64,000 nt of DNA from JANQMX01 sp965247175. Its GTDB lineage: Bacteria; Pseudomonadota; Alphaproteobacteria; Kiloniellales; DSM-21159. This document shows, in pieces, positions 32,471-40,928 of this stretch. The translations under genes and the position numbers were made by a program. The stretch spans positions 3,410,001 to 3,474,000 of the forward strand of contig OZ252006.1 of assembly GCA_965247175.1 (NCBI GenBank). The letters are read 5' to 3'. The notes under the pieces are model-generated. The model did not search any database. It had not been told where the DNA came from and was given only the letters and a program-made list of their open reading frames with translations. How positions within the stretch are numbered: position 1 is the stretch's first letter; the number at the start of each line of letters is the position of its first letter.

Positions 32471-33061
32471 TCACCGTTTGCGGCGCAGCATGACGTAGAG
32501 AGCGCCGGTGCCGCCGTCGCGCGGCTGGGCGTAATCGAAGGCCAAAACCCGGCCTCGGTTGGGCGCTTGGTTGAGCCAAAGCGGGACTTTGCCGCGCAGA
32601 ACGCCGCCCTCCTGCTTGCCCTGACCCTTGCCGGTGATCACCAGCAGAGTACGCCGTCCGGCGTCGTAGCTGGCCGCAACAAAGGCATCGAGAGCGCGGT
32701 GCGCCTCCGCCTGAGTCAAGCCGTGCAGGTCAAGCCGCCCATCCACCTGCATCTTGCCCCGCTTGAGACGCTCCGCCGTGCGCCGGTCGACCCCCGCGAC
32801 CTGGCCGTGGGCCAGACAGGGCTGCCGATGCTTCACCCGATCGGTCTTGGCCGCGGCGGAGGGCAGTGCGCTGTCGCTGGCCGGGCGCCGCGCGGCAGCG
32901 GGCTGGGCGCTGGCCGCCTTGCGCCGCGGCGCAGCCTGGCCGCCGTCATCGTCCGTCTGCTTGAGCGGGCTGAAGACGGCATGGCGGTCGCGGCCGCGCA
33001 GCGGCTTGGCGCTGCGCGCAACCTGGTGCCAAAGCTCCATGTCCTTGGGCTTATGCGACAT
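32471..33061 (-). CDS. Smr/MutS-type endonuclease-domain protein
   Basis: 196 residues. A basic, alanine-rich N-terminal half leads into a Smr domain with DLHGLT at 111-116 and TGKGQG at 143-148, ending RPRDGGTG-like (QPRDGGTGALYV). Smr domains nick DNA or cleave RNA on collided ribosomes; the role here is unknown. Its start overlaps the end of lutC by 11 bases. In many alphaproteobacteria smr directly follows mltA; here mltA is 3.7 kb away, with a cupin gene and the lut genes between. An XRE gene follows downstream. Confidence 0.88.
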   Translation of the reverse strand: MSHKPKDMELWHQVARSAKPLRGRDRHAVFSPLKQTDDDGGQAAPRRKAASAQPAAARRPASDSALPSAAAKTDRVKHRQPCLAHGQVAGVDRRTAERLKRGKMQVDGRLDLHGLTQAEAHRALDAFVAASYDAGRRTLLVITGKGQGKQEGGVLRGKVPLWLNQAPNRGRVLAFDYAQPRDGGTGALYVMLRRKR

Positions 33062-33731
33062 CGTCGATCAGCAGCAGGTGCAGGCGCTTGGGCCCGTGGG
33101 CGCCCAGCAGGATGGTCTGCTCGATGTCGCCGGTGCGCGAAGGCCCGGTGATGAAGTTGACCGTCCGGGGCAGGCGGCTGTCGTTGCCCGCCTCGCGGAA
33201 GCGCTGCCAGGCGTCCTCGTAGCTGCCGACGATCTGGCTGGCGAAGACCACGGCGATATGGGTCTCCGGAAGGAAGTTGAGGGTGACAGGCGTCTCGGGG
33301 CCGGAGCGCAGCATCAGGGTTCCCGTCTCCGCCACCGCGGCCAAGACCGGGGTGAGGGAGGTGGCATCGTCGGACCGCGCCGGCCCGGCGCTGACCTCCA
33401 GCAAGGGGGCATCAGCCTGCCAGGGCAAGGCGCTCAAGCGGCCGTCGGGCGAAACGCGCAGGCTCTGCGGCAGGTTCTGGCTGCTCAGGTAGGCTGAGAC
33501 CGCCTTGGGTACCTCCGAAAGATCGGCGAGGCGGTCCACTGTCGTGTGCACGGCTTCCGCCTGCGCCTGGAACAGCGCGACCTGCTCCTGGTGCGGAAGC
33601 TGGGCACGGGCCGGCACGGGCCCGCGCGGGTGCTCGGCAAGGTGCGTGGCCACGCGTTCGGCCGCGCCGTCGTCCGCCTGACGTTTCAGGGAGCGGCGGA
33701 CAGCGCCCAGAATCTGCTCCCGGCCACTCAT
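33051..33731 (-). CDS. lutC: LutC-type LUD domain protein, lactate utilisation
   Basis: 226 residues from ATG 33731, overlapping the end of lutB by four bases (ATGA). The LUD fold shows GRLSALPWQADAPLLEVSAG, DATSLTPVLAAVAETGTLML and the late GPSRTGDIEQTILLGAHGPK, the last being highly conserved in LutC/YkgG. It is the third subunit of the L-lactate oxidation complex LutABC, acting in the cytoplasm. An upstream in-frame start at 33770 would lie inside lutB and is not needed. Confidence 0.9.
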   Translation of the reverse strand: MSGREQILGAVRRSLKRQADDGAAERVATHLAEHPRGPVPARAQLPHQEQVALFQAQAEAVHTTVDRLADLSEVPKAVSAYLSSQNLPQSLRVSPDGRLSALPWQADAPLLEVSAGPARSDDATSLTPVLAAVAETGTLMLRSGPETPVTLNFLPETHIAVVFASQIVGSYEDAWQRFREAGNDSRLPRTVNFITGPSRTGDIEQTILLGAHGPKRLHLLLIDDVA

Positions 33732-35164
33732 GCTTTGGAGGCTCCGGACCCGTTCTGCCGCTTGGCCCAAAGCTCCTGAAAGCTCTTGCCCTGCGGCGCG
33801 GGGAAGTCGCGGTGGTCAGTCCAGCCGCCGGCCAGGGGCAGGGACTTGAGGCGCCCCTTGCGCCCGCCCAGCGCGCGCAGCAGCCGGGCGTTGAAGCGGT
33901 TCAGCATGGCATAGAGCGCCGGCCGCTTGGCGAAGAAGGCCCAGAGCTTCAAGCCGCTGCGCGCCGCCGTCGGCGTCAGGTTGCGCTCGAACTCCTTCTC
34001 CCGCCAGTGCCGCATCATCTTGGGCAGCGGAATGCGCATGGGGCAGACCGCCTCGCAGCGGCCGCAGAAGGTCGAGGCGTTGGGCAGGTGCCCGGCTTCC
34101 TCGACGCCGATCAGGCTCGGGGTCAGCACCGCCCCGATGGGACCCGGATAGACCCAGCCGTAAGCATGGCCGCCGACCGCGTTGTAGACCGGACAATGGT
34201 TCATGCAGGCGCCGCAGCGGATACAGCGCAGCACGTCCTGATACTCGCTGCCCAGCATGGCCGAGCGGCCGTTGTCGAGCAGCACCACGTGATACTGCTC
34301 GGGCCCGTCGAGATCGCCCTCACGCTTCGGTCCGGTGGAGAAGGTGGTGTAGGCGGTGAACTCCTGCCCGGTGCCGGAGCGGGCGAGCACTCTCAGGATG
34401 ATCGAGACGTCCTCCAGGGTCGGAACGACCTTCTCGATGCTGGCGATGACGATGTGGACCTTGGGCAGGCACTGGGTCAGGTCGCCGTTGCCCTCGTTGG
34501 TGACGATGATCGAGCTGCCGGTCTCGGCGATCAGGAAGTTGGCGCCGGTGATGCCCACATCGGCGTCGAGGTACTTCTGGCGCAGCATGGTGCGCGCTTC
34601 CTGCACCAGCGTCTCCGGCTCGACCAGGTTCCGCTCGGCCGGCAGCTCGCTGTGGTTCTTGCGGAAGTCGGCCTCGACCTGCGCCTTGGTGAGGTGCACG
34701 GCGGGCGCGATGATGTGGCTCGGCGGCTCATTGCGCAGCTGGATGATGTACTCGCCGAGATCGGTCTCGGCCGGCGTCACGCCGTTCTTCTCCAGGAAGT
34801 CGTTGAGGCCGATCTCCTCCGAGACCATCGACTTGCCTTTGGTCACCAGCTTGGCGTCGACCGAGCGGCAGATATCCAGAATCGCCTGCCTGGCATCCTC
34901 CGCCGTGGCGCACCAATGCAGCTTTCCGCCTTGCTCTAGCAGCTTGCTCTCGTAGCGCTCGAGGTAGAGGTCGAGGTTCTCCAGCGTGTGGTTCTTGATG
35001 TCGCGCGCGGCATCGCGCAGGCCGTCGAACTCCGGCAGCTTGTCGCGCGCCTTGGCCCGCCGCTCGGTGAAGCCGCGGCGCAGGTTGCCGAGCGCCTCCT
35101 GCAGCTGCGCGTTGCCGAGCGCCTTGTGGGCGTTGTCCTTGAAGGCGTGAGCGGTCGAATCCAT
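33728..35164 (-). CDS. lutB: LutB-type iron-sulfur lactate utilisation protein
   Basis: 478 residues. The N-terminal LUD domain includes LVTKGKSMVSEEIGLNDFLE and the DVGITGANFLIAETGSSIIV segment. The C-terminal ferredoxin-like part has C314-x2-C317-x2-C320-x3-C324 (CIRCGACMNHCP) and C367-x2-C370-x3-C374 (CGRCEAVCP), giving two 4Fe-4S clusters. The order LutA-LutB-LutC on the minus strand with short gaps matches lutABC operons, which oxidise L-lactate to pyruvate. No lactate permease or LutR regulator is seen next to them. Confidence 0.93.
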   Translation of the reverse strand: MDSTAHAFKDNAHKALGNAQLQEALGNLRRGFTERRAKARDKLPEFDGLRDAARDIKNHTLENLDLYLERYESKLLEQGGKLHWCATAEDARQAILDICRSVDAKLVTKGKSMVSEEIGLNDFLEKNGVTPAETDLGEYIIQLRNEPPSHIIAPAVHLTKAQVEADFRKNHSELPAERNLVEPETLVQEARTMLRQKYLDADVGITGANFLIAETGSSIIVTNEGNGDLTQCLPKVHIVIASIEKVVPTLEDVSIILRVLARSGTGQEFTAYTTFSTGPKREGDLDGPEQYHVVLLDNGRSAMLGSEYQDVLRCIRCGACMNHCPVYNAVGGHAYGWVYPGPIGAVLTPSLIGVEEAGHLPNASTFCGRCEAVCPMRIPLPKMMRHWREKEFERNLTPTAARSGLKLWAFFAKRPALYAMLNRFNARLLRALGGRKGRLKSLPLAGGWTDHRDFPAPQGKSFQELWAKRQNGSGASKA

Positions 35165-35168
35165 GGCG

Positions 35169-35939
35169 TTAGTTTCCCTTGCCTTCGCCGATGGCCGGCT
35201 CGTCGAGCTTGCCGGCCAGGACTTCCGCCACGTGCCGCGCCTCGACCTTGGCGCCGCGGCGCTTGAGCTTGCCGGCCATGTTCATCAGGCAGCCGAGGTC
35301 GCCGGCCAAGAGCAGATCGGCCTCGCTTCGCTCGATATGCTCGGCCTTGGTCTCGACGATCTTGTTGGAGACTTCCGGATACTTGACGCAGAAGGTGCCA
35401 CCGAAGCCGCAGCAGACCTCGGCCTCCTGGAGCTCCACCAGCTCCAGCCCCTCGACGCTGGCCAGCAGACGCCGTGGCTGTTGCTTGACGCCCAGCTCCC
35501 GCAGGCCCGAGCAGGAATCGTGGTAGGTGACCTTGCCGCGGTACTGGGCGTCCACACCCTCCACCTGCAGCACGTCGGCGAGGAAGGAGACCAGCTCGTG
35601 GGTCTTCTCGGCGAGCGCTTCGGCCTGGCGCTGCACCTCCGGCTCGCCCGTGAAGAGCGCCGGGTAGTGCTCCTTGATCATGGCGGCGCAGGAGCCCGAG
35701 GGCACCACCACGTAGTCGAAATCCTGGAAGGCCTTCACCGTCTGCCGCGCGATCTCCCGCGTGTCGGCACGGTCGCCCATGTTGTAGGCCGGCTGGCCGC
35801 AGCAGCTCTGCGCGGCCGGCACGGCGACCGTGCAGCCGGCGGCCTCCAGCAGCTCCACCGCGGCGAAACCGACGCTCGGCCGCATGAGATCCACGAGGCA
35901 GGTGACGAAGAGGCCCACATTGGGGTTCGAAGGGGTCAT
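35169..35939 (-). CDS. lutA: LutA-type CCG-domain lactate utilisation protein
   Basis: 256 residues from ATG 35939 (TPSNPNVGLFVTCLVDLMRP). Two CCG domains are visible: SCCGQPA with C46-C47 and CCGFGGTF with C176-C177. These bind non-cubane or 4Fe-4S clusters as in heterodisulfide reductase and glycolate oxidase GlpC-like proteins. Together with LutB and LutC it should oxidise L-lactate. An earlier ATG at 36014 would add 25 residues lacking similarity to the family. It is the first gene of the lut group. Confidence 0.92.
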   Translation of the reverse strand: MTPSNPNVGLFVTCLVDLMRPSVGFAAVELLEAAGCTVAVPAAQSCCGQPAYNMGDRADTREIARQTVKAFQDFDYVVVPSGSCAAMIKEHYPALFTGEPEVQRQAEALAEKTHELVSFLADVLQVEGVDAQYRGKVTYHDSCSGLRELGVKQQPRRLLASVEGLELVELQEAEVCCGFGGTFCVKYPEVSNKIVETKAEHIERSEADLLLAGDLGCLMNMAGKLKRRGAKVEARHVAEVLAGKLDEPAIGEGKGN

Positions 35940-36027
35940 CAACAGGCGGCTCCAGGCGCAACGGGTCGGCGGTCGGGCTCTCTTAAAGAGATAAGCCATA
36001 AGCGCCGGGGGCAAAATAGCAGGAATG

Positions 36028-36047
36028 CCCGCCCGGCAAAGGGCGGG
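36028..36047. other. Short GC hairpin between lutA and cupin gene
   Basis: CCCGCCC and GGGCGGG form a seven-base-pair stem around GGCAAA, followed by TTGTTG on the plus strand. It is in the divergent gap upstream of both lutA and the cupin gene, so it could be an attenuator or simply a structural hairpin. There is no clear U-tract. Confidence 0.3.
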
Positions 36048-36117
36048 TTGTTGCGTTCGTCAGGGCGAGACGCGATGCTGTGCGGCACGCTGAAATGGCA
36101 TGTGGAGGCTCGAGCCC

Positions 36118-36648
36118 ATGGATACGGTTTCCAAGCAGACGGATGGAACTGAGATCATCGGGTTCGACCCGCCCGTCTTCGGGATGCTGGGTCAGAAGCC
36201 GGAACTGGTGGTCCAGCAGCCGGACGACGAGCGGCATTGGGTGTTAAGCGAGCCCAACGTTTGGTATCGGCCATTGTTCTTCGACATGACGACCGGCACC
36301 CACGCGGAGATCCTGCGCGTTCGGCGCGGCGGAATCCTGAGCCGGCATCGTCATTCCGCGCCGGTCCACGGCTTCGTGCTGAAGGGCTCCTGGCGCTACC
36401 TGGAGCACAGCTGGGTCGCACGGGAAGGGTCCTACGTCTACGAACCGCCGGGGGAGGTGCATACCCTGACCGTCGACGGCGACGAGGAGATGCAGACCTT
36501 CTTCTATATCGAGGGCCCGGTGTTGTACCTCGACGAGGACGACAACATCGTCGCGATCGATGACAATCTGACCATGATCGAGCAGTGCCGAAAGCACTAT
36601 GAGGCCGTCGGGTTGGGTGCCGATTTCGTCAACAATTTCATCCGCTAG
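36118..36648 (+). CDS. Cupin protein, 2,4'-dihydroxyacetophenone dioxygenase-like
   Basis: 176 residues from ATG 36118, with GGAGG (36104-36108) nine bases upstream. A cupin barrel of the ChrR/DHAD type is read from LRVRRGGILSRHRHSAPVHG, with likely metal histidines in the RHRH and VHG parts, then WRYLEHSWVAREGSYVYEPP and GEVHTL. Relatives cleave aromatic ketones using Fe(II) and O2, but many are uncharacterised. It is a single plus-strand gene wedged between lutA and mltA. Confidence 0.78.
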   Translation: MDTVSKQTDGTEIIGFDPPVFGMLGQKPELVVQQPDDERHWVLSEPNVWYRPLFFDMTTGTHAEILRVRRGGILSRHRHSAPVHGFVLKGSWRYLEHSWVAREGSYVYEPPGEVHTLTVDGDEEMQTFFYIEGPVLYLDEDDNIVAIDDNLTMIEQCRKHYEAVGLGADFVNNFIR

Positions 36649-36686
36649 CACAGGCCCGCTCGATCGCACGGTGTTTGAGCGACCGC

Positions 36687-36748
36687 GCGTGTGGCTGGAC
36701 CCTTGGGCAAGGCCCAGAGGGCCGAGACCCGAGGGTCCAGCCACACGC
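36687..36748. terminator. Hairpin with perfect 17-bp arms, possible bidirectional terminator
   Basis: GCGTGTGGCTGGACCCT (36687-36703) and AGGGTCCAGCCACACGC (36732-36748) are exact reverse complements with 28 bases between. The inner part (TGGGCAAGGC, GGCCGAGACC) places it in the composite palindrome family. It sits between convergent cupin and mltA genes, 15 bases before mltA's stop. It lacks a U-tract, so any terminator role is by structure only. Confidence 0.55.
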
Positions 36749-36763
36749 ACCGACGACGGTGGT

Positions 36764-37942
36764 TCAGCTCAGCCCCTGCACCAGGGTGCGCGGCAGCAGC
36801 AGCCAGACGCGGCCGGGCTGCTTCATGCGGCCGGCGTAGTGCAGCGCGCCCTCGCCGCTGCCCCAGAAGAAGTCGCCGCGCACCACGCCCTTGATGGCGC
36901 TGCCGGTGTCCTGCGCCACCATCAGCCGCTTGAGCGGCCGCTCTTCCGCCGGATAGGTCGTCGCCAGCCAGAGCGGTGCGCCGAGCGGCACGAAGGCCGG
37001 GTCGATCGCCAATGAGCGCCCCGGCGTCAGGGCCACGCCCTGGGCGCCGATCGGCCCGTCGCCCTCGATGACACGGAAGAAGATGAAGCGCTCGTTGCGG
37101 TGCATCAGCGCCTCGGCCTCGGCCGGGTTGGCGCGCAGCCAGTCGCGGATGCTCTGCATGGAAACCGTCTTGCGGTCGATGATGCCCTCGTCGATCAAAG
37201 CCCGGCCGATGGCATAGAAGGGCAGGCCGTTGGAGCCGGCGAAGCCGATGCGAACCCGCTCGCCGTCCGGCAGCACCACCTGGCCGGAGCCTTGCACCTG
37301 CAGGAAGAAGACGTCGACGATGTCCTTGGCCCAGATCACCACCGGCGCTTGCCCGTCGATGGCGCCGCCCTCGATCTCCGCCCGCGCGTGGTAGGGCTTG
37401 AGGCGCCCGTTCTCGACCCGCCCGATCACGGTCTGCCGCGGCAGATCATCGTCGAAGTCGCCCAGGCGCACCTCCACCAAGTTGGCCGGCCGGCCATAGA
37501 TCGGCACGTTGTAGGTCTCGTCGCGGGTGAAGGCGCCTTCCAGCTCGGACTCGTAGTAGCCGGTGATCAGTCCCTCAGGGCCATCGGCGCTTTCCAGCGC
37601 CACCGGCTGGAACCAACCTTCGAAGTAGGCGCGGGCCAGCTCGCCCGGGGCGCCCTCCGCCGGCAAGGCACGGCAGGCGGGCAGCCAGTCGGCGACGGTG
37701 CCGGCGCGGGCGTCCTGACCCATGGGCCGGTCCTCCGGGCGCCGTTCCAGGCGATCGCAGGAGCGCCGCAGCGCGGTCAGGGCCGCGGCGTGGTCGTCCT
37801 CGGCCCAGCCCTCGAGCGCGGCGTAGTCGACCGGCTGCCAGAGGGAGACCGGCCGGTCGGGCACACCTTCTTCGGGCACGCGCTCGCAGGCGGCCAGCAG
37901 CAATGCCAGAAAAAGAGGAAGAAGCCAGCGGAGGCCGGCCAA
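36764..37942 (-). CDS. mltA: Membrane-bound lytic murein transglycosylase A
   Basis: 392 residues from TTG 37942. That start gives a compact lipoprotein signal (AGLRWLLPLFLALLLAACER) with the lipobox cysteine at C19; no ATG or GTG serves. The MltA barrel shows GYYESELEGAF, IVDVFFLQVQGSGQVVLPDG, and a C-terminal 3D domain with D345 and D357 (AQDTGSAIKGVVRGDFFWG) for catalysis. It cleaves glycan strands to 1,6-anhydro ends at the outer membrane. It begins 11 bases after the stop of the Tim44-like gene, a pairing conserved in alphaproteobacteria. Confidence 0.9.
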   Translation of the reverse strand: MAGLRWLLPLFLALLLAACERVPEEGVPDRPVSLWQPVDYAALEGWAEDDHAAALTALRRSCDRLERRPEDRPMGQDARAGTVADWLPACRALPAEGAPGELARAYFEGWFQPVALESADGPEGLITGYYESELEGAFTRDETYNVPIYGRPANLVEVRLGDFDDDLPRQTVIGRVENGRLKPYHARAEIEGGAIDGQAPVVIWAKDIVDVFFLQVQGSGQVVLPDGERVRIGFAGSNGLPFYAIGRALIDEGIIDRKTVSMQSIRDWLRANPAEAEALMHRNERFIFFRVIEGDGPIGAQGVALTPGRSLAIDPAFVPLGAPLWLATTYPAEERPLKRLMVAQDTGSAIKGVVRGDFFWGSGEGALHYAGRMKQPGRVWLLLPRTLVQGLS

Positions 37943-37952
37943 GCGTGACGGC

Positions 37953-38648
37953 TTAGCTCGGAGAGCGCGTGGCGACGAGGGCCCAGTTGGGGTCACGGCT
38001 ACGGGTGTTACGCGCGAAGGTCCAAATGTCGGTGATGACAGCCACCTCGTTGGGGTCGCCATCGACGATGCGGTGTTCGGAATCGCGGGTCACGTTGACC
38101 TGCTCCGAGACGAACTGCACGGTCACAAAGGCGGTACGGCCCTGCAGCTCGGCCTCGACGATCTCCGACTCGCGGATGCCGATCAAGGTCGTCTCCAGGG
38201 TCTCGTCGGCCTCTTCCCGCGCTTTGATGCTGCCGGCGAACTCCTCGAAGACGTCGTTGGAGAGCAGCGGGCGCAGGGTATCGCGGTCGCCCTTGGCGAA
38301 GGCCGTGATGATCATCTCGAAGGCACCCTTGGCGCCCTCGGCGAAGCCAGCGGCATCGAAGCTCGGGTCGGCCCGCTTGATATCCTTCAGGCCATCGGCA
38401 GCGGGGCTGCCGGCAAACTCTTCGTCCAGCGCCTCCTCGCTCAGAGGCTCCGCGTCGTTCGGACGGCTGTCGGGCAGGTGTATCACCTTATCGTTATTTT
38501 GCGCCGTCGCCGACTCGCGCTGCTGGAAGGGGTCGAAGTCCGAGCGCCCTTCATGGCCGTCGCGCCGGCCCAGCACGCTGCGCAGCCGCAAAATAAGAAA
38601 GGCCGCAATCGCGGCAATGAACACTATGTTTAGGAGGCCGTCGCTCAT
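37953..38648 (-). CDS. Tim44-like domain protein (TimA family)
   Basis: 231 residues from ATG 38648 (SDGLLNIVFIAAIAAFLILR), with one N-terminal membrane helix at 7-23 and a charged linker. The C-terminal Tim44-like domain runs from about 95, with ITAFAKGDRDTLRPLLSNDV and FEEFAGSIKAREEADETLE. Its mitochondrial relative tethers Hsp70 to the import pore; the bacterial protein is thought to be an inner-membrane adaptor. A longer frame reaching 39260 is a read-through of the antisense of fxsA and is rejected. It is divergent from fxsA and co-transcribed with mltA. Confidence 0.88.
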   Translation of the reverse strand: MSDGLLNIVFIAAIAAFLILRLRSVLGRRDGHEGRSDFDPFQQRESATAQNNDKVIHLPDSRPNDAEPLSEEALDEEFAGSPAADGLKDIKRADPSFDAAGFAEGAKGAFEMIITAFAKGDRDTLRPLLSNDVFEEFAGSIKAREEADETLETTLIGIRESEIVEAELQGRTAFVTVQFVSEQVNVTRDSEHRIVDGDPNEVAVITDIWTFARNTRSRDPNWALVATRSPS

Positions 38649-38778
38649 TCGTCTTTGAGACTCGTCGGGAGGCGGTGCGATTTTGGGCACCCAATGCCCC
38701 AAACCCCAACCATATACCGCCTTGTATCTTATCTGCGGACCCTTCACTACATAAGAAAGCGCGAATAAAAGGGCAAGG

Positions 38779-39360
38779 ATGGCACTACTCCTTCTCGCCG
38801 CCTTCATCCTGGTTCCCCTGATTGAAATCGGCCTCTTTATCGAGGTCGGCGGGTGGATCGGCCTGTGGCCGACCCTGGGGCTGATCATTCTGACCGCGGT
38901 TATCGGCACGGCGCTTTTGCGGCAGCAGGGCCTGGCGACCCTACGCAGAGCGCAGAGCCAGATGGACGCCGGCCAGGTTCCCGCCAAGGAGCTGTTTGAC
39001 GGCGCCTGCCTGCTGTTCGGCGGCCTTTTGCTGCTGACTCCGGGCTTTTTCACCGATGCGATCGGCTTCCTGCTGCTGATGCCGCCGGTCCGCGACCTGC
39101 TGCGCCAGCACTTCGGCAGCCGCATGACCCAGGTCCGGATGCGCCGTGCCGGCGGCGGCTTCGGCCCCCAACCGGGCGGGCCCGGGGGCCCGGGCCGTCC
39201 AGGCCCGCAAAAGCCCGGGGGCCCGCCACCGAACCCCGGCCGCGGCTGGTCCCGCCCCAAGCAGCCTGGACCGACCCTGGAAGGCGACTATGTCGATGTG
39301 ACCGACGATGCCGACGGCCCCAAGCCATCGGACAAAGGCCCCGACAGGGACCGCGACTGA
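38779..39360 (+). CDS. fxsA: FxsA-like inner-membrane protein
   Basis: 193 residues. Two hydrophobic segments near the N-terminus (ALLLLAAFILVPLIEIGLFI and TLGLIILTAVIGTALL) and a pair in the middle (LLFGGLLLLTPGFFTDAIGF) match FxsA, whose loss lets phage T7 exclusion occur in E. coli. The final 60 residues are a Pro/Gly-rich tail (about 135-170) and an acidic end, which is longer than in enteric FxsA but common in alphaproteobacteria. Its function is poorly known. It is followed after 12 bases by a histidine phosphatase gene. Confidence 0.9.
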   Translation: MALLLLAAFILVPLIEIGLFIEVGGWIGLWPTLGLIILTAVIGTALLRQQGLATLRRAQSQMDAGQVPAKELFDGACLLFGGLLLLTPGFFTDAIGFLLLMPPVRDLLRQHFGSRMTQVRMRRAGGGFGPQPGGPGGPGRPGPQKPGGPPPNPGRGWSRPKQPGPTLEGDYVDVTDDADGPKPSDKGPDRDRD

Positions 39361-39372
39361 ACCTGAGCGATC

Positions 39373-39951
39373 ATGCTTCTCGCCCGTCACGCGCAATCGC
39401 ACTTCAACCTGCACTTCGGCCGTCACCGGCGCGACCCCGGCATTGTCGACCCGCCGTTAACCAAGACCGGGCGCCGCCAAGCGGAAGCGCTGGCCGAGGC
39501 CATGACGGAGCAGTCCATCTCCCGGATCATCGTTTCGCCCTATCACCGCACCTTGGAGACGGCGGAGATCGTCAACCGGCGGCTCAAGCTCCCGATCTCC
39601 GTCGACCGGCTGATCGGCGAACGCGCCTTCTTTAACTGCGACATCGGCACCTCGCGCCGGGCGCTGGAACGGCGCTGGCCCGACCACGACTTCGGCGACC
39701 TGGCAGAGATCTGGTGGCTGCCGCTGGAGGAGACCGAGGCCAGCCTGACGGCGCGCAGCCAGGCCTTCCGCGCGAAGATGCGGGAGGACGGCAACTGGGG
39801 CGGCGCGCTGGTGATCAGCCACTGGGGCTTCATCCGCGCCCTGACCGGCCAGGAGGTCGGCAACTGCCAGGTGGTGGCCTGCAATCCGCTGGACGGCCAT
39901 CCGGAGGTTCCGCCCCTGGCGCCCCTCATTCCCGCGGTGCAGACCCCCTGA
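39373..39951 (+). CDS. Histidine phosphatase family protein
   Basis: 192 residues. The RHG-type signature LARHAQSHFN puts the catalytic histidine at residue 6, with the conserved arginine segment VSPYHRTLETAEIV and a second histidine in ALVISHWGFIRALTG. It resembles phosphoglycerate-mutase-like and SixA-like phosphatases, so a small phosphate ester or phosphohistidine is possible. It is 12 bases after fxsA and about 60 before secB, a plausible transcript. Confidence 0.83.
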   Translation: MLLARHAQSHFNLHFGRHRRDPGIVDPPLTKTGRRQAEALAEAMTEQSISRIIVSPYHRTLETAEIVNRRLKLPISVDRLIGERAFFNCDIGTSRRALERRWPDHDFGDLAEIWWLPLEETEASLTARSQAFRAKMREDGNWGGALVISHWGFIRALTGQEVGNCQVVACNPLDGHPEVPPLAPLIPAVQTP

Positions 39952-40014
39952 GCAGAGCCGTTGCCGCCTGGGCAATGCCGTGTTAGCAGGCGCCGACCAA
40001 CAAGAGGAATTCCC

Positions 40015-40572
40015 ATGTCCGATGCAGAGCAACAGGCGGCCGGCGCCGTCGCCGACCAGCCCCTCGTGCTGCATACCCAGTACGTCAAAGACCTCTCTTT
40101 CGAGAATCCCAACGCGCCGCGCGTCTTCACCATGCTGCAGCAGCAGGCGCCGCAGATGGAGGTCGCCATCGACGTTTCCGCCAACAAGCTGCAGGACCGG
40201 GTCTACGAAGTGGCGCTGAAGCTGAGTGCCAATCCCACGGTGGAGGGCCGGGCGGTCTTCGTCATCGAGCTGGATTACTGCGGCCTTGTCAGCTTCAAGG
40301 AGAGCGTGCTGCCGGAGCAGGTGCGTCCGCTGCTGTTCATCGAAGCGCCCTCGATGATCTTCCCCTTCGCCCGGCGCATCATCGCCGACGCCACGCGCGA
40401 CGGCGGCTTCCCGCCGCTGCTGATCAACCCGATCAACTTCGCCGAGCTCTTCCGCCAGAAGGAGTACGAGGTGGAGGACCAGACGGGTGGTGCCGCGGAG
40501 GCTTCTTCGGCCGACGCGCCCGCAGCCGAGAGCACCGCCGAGGCCTCAGGCGACGCGGAAGCCAAGGCTTAG
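40015..40572 (+). CDS. secB: Protein-export chaperone SecB
   Basis: 185 residues. The core matches SecB: LHTQYVKDLSFENPNAPRVF, QVRPLLFIEAPSMIFPFARR and GGFPPLLINPINFAELFRQ. It forms a tetramer that keeps secretory precursors unfolded and hands them to SecA. The start at ATG 40015 has AGAGGA 10 bases upstream. The tail after residue 155 is unusually long and rich in Ala/Glu/Ser, ending GDAEAKA; the neighbouring MFS carrier ends with a near-identical SDAEAKA. Confidence 0.95.
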   Translation: MSDAEQQAAGAVADQPLVLHTQYVKDLSFENPNAPRVFTMLQQQAPQMEVAIDVSANKLQDRVYEVALKLSANPTVEGRAVFVIELDYCGLVSFKESVLPEQVRPLLFIEAPSMIFPFARRIIADATRDGGFPPLLINPINFAELFRQKEYEVEDQTGGAAEASSADAPAAESTAEASGDAEAKA

Positions 40573-40928
40573 GGCCGCCGTCCCATCACCGACTGTCACC
40601 CCGGCCCTTAGGCGAGCCCGGGACGGTATGCCGTCCCGGCTAGCGAGACTTGGGAGCCGGGGCTTGCGTAGCAAGTTGCCGAAGGCAGCCACAAGCTCGA
40701 ACCGTGCCTACCGCTGGATCCTCGGGTCTCGCCGCGTGGCGGCTCGCCCAAGGATGACAGACAGAGCGATCCGCCTGCGGGCTGAAGCCCTGCGGCGAGG
40801 CATCTGCCGGCCGCAACGCCTGTTCTTGCGCGGCCGCCTTCCGGCGCAGCCAGCGCGGGTCGCTGACGGGCGAGACAGACCCACTCGGGAGGACCAGAGC
40901 TAAGGCCGAAACCTGAAAAAGACTCCCA
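40573..40928. repeat. 356-bp gap with the longest composite repeat
   Basis: The repeat is 40594-40760, starting TGTCACCCCGGCCCTTAGGC and ending GCCCAAGGATGACAG. A direct copy lacking 22 bp lies at 44192-44336 at the other end of the MFS/DMT/LysR set. Stems include GGACGGTATGCCGTCC. The rest of the gap (40761-40928) shows no gene, and only a weak ribosome site for the MFS gene. Confidence 0.8.

Noticed and set aside
38649..39260. A 204-residue N-terminal extension of the Tim44-like protein
   Set aside because: It is the antisense of fxsA, Pro/Gly-rich, and the family N-terminal membrane helix starts at ATG 38648.
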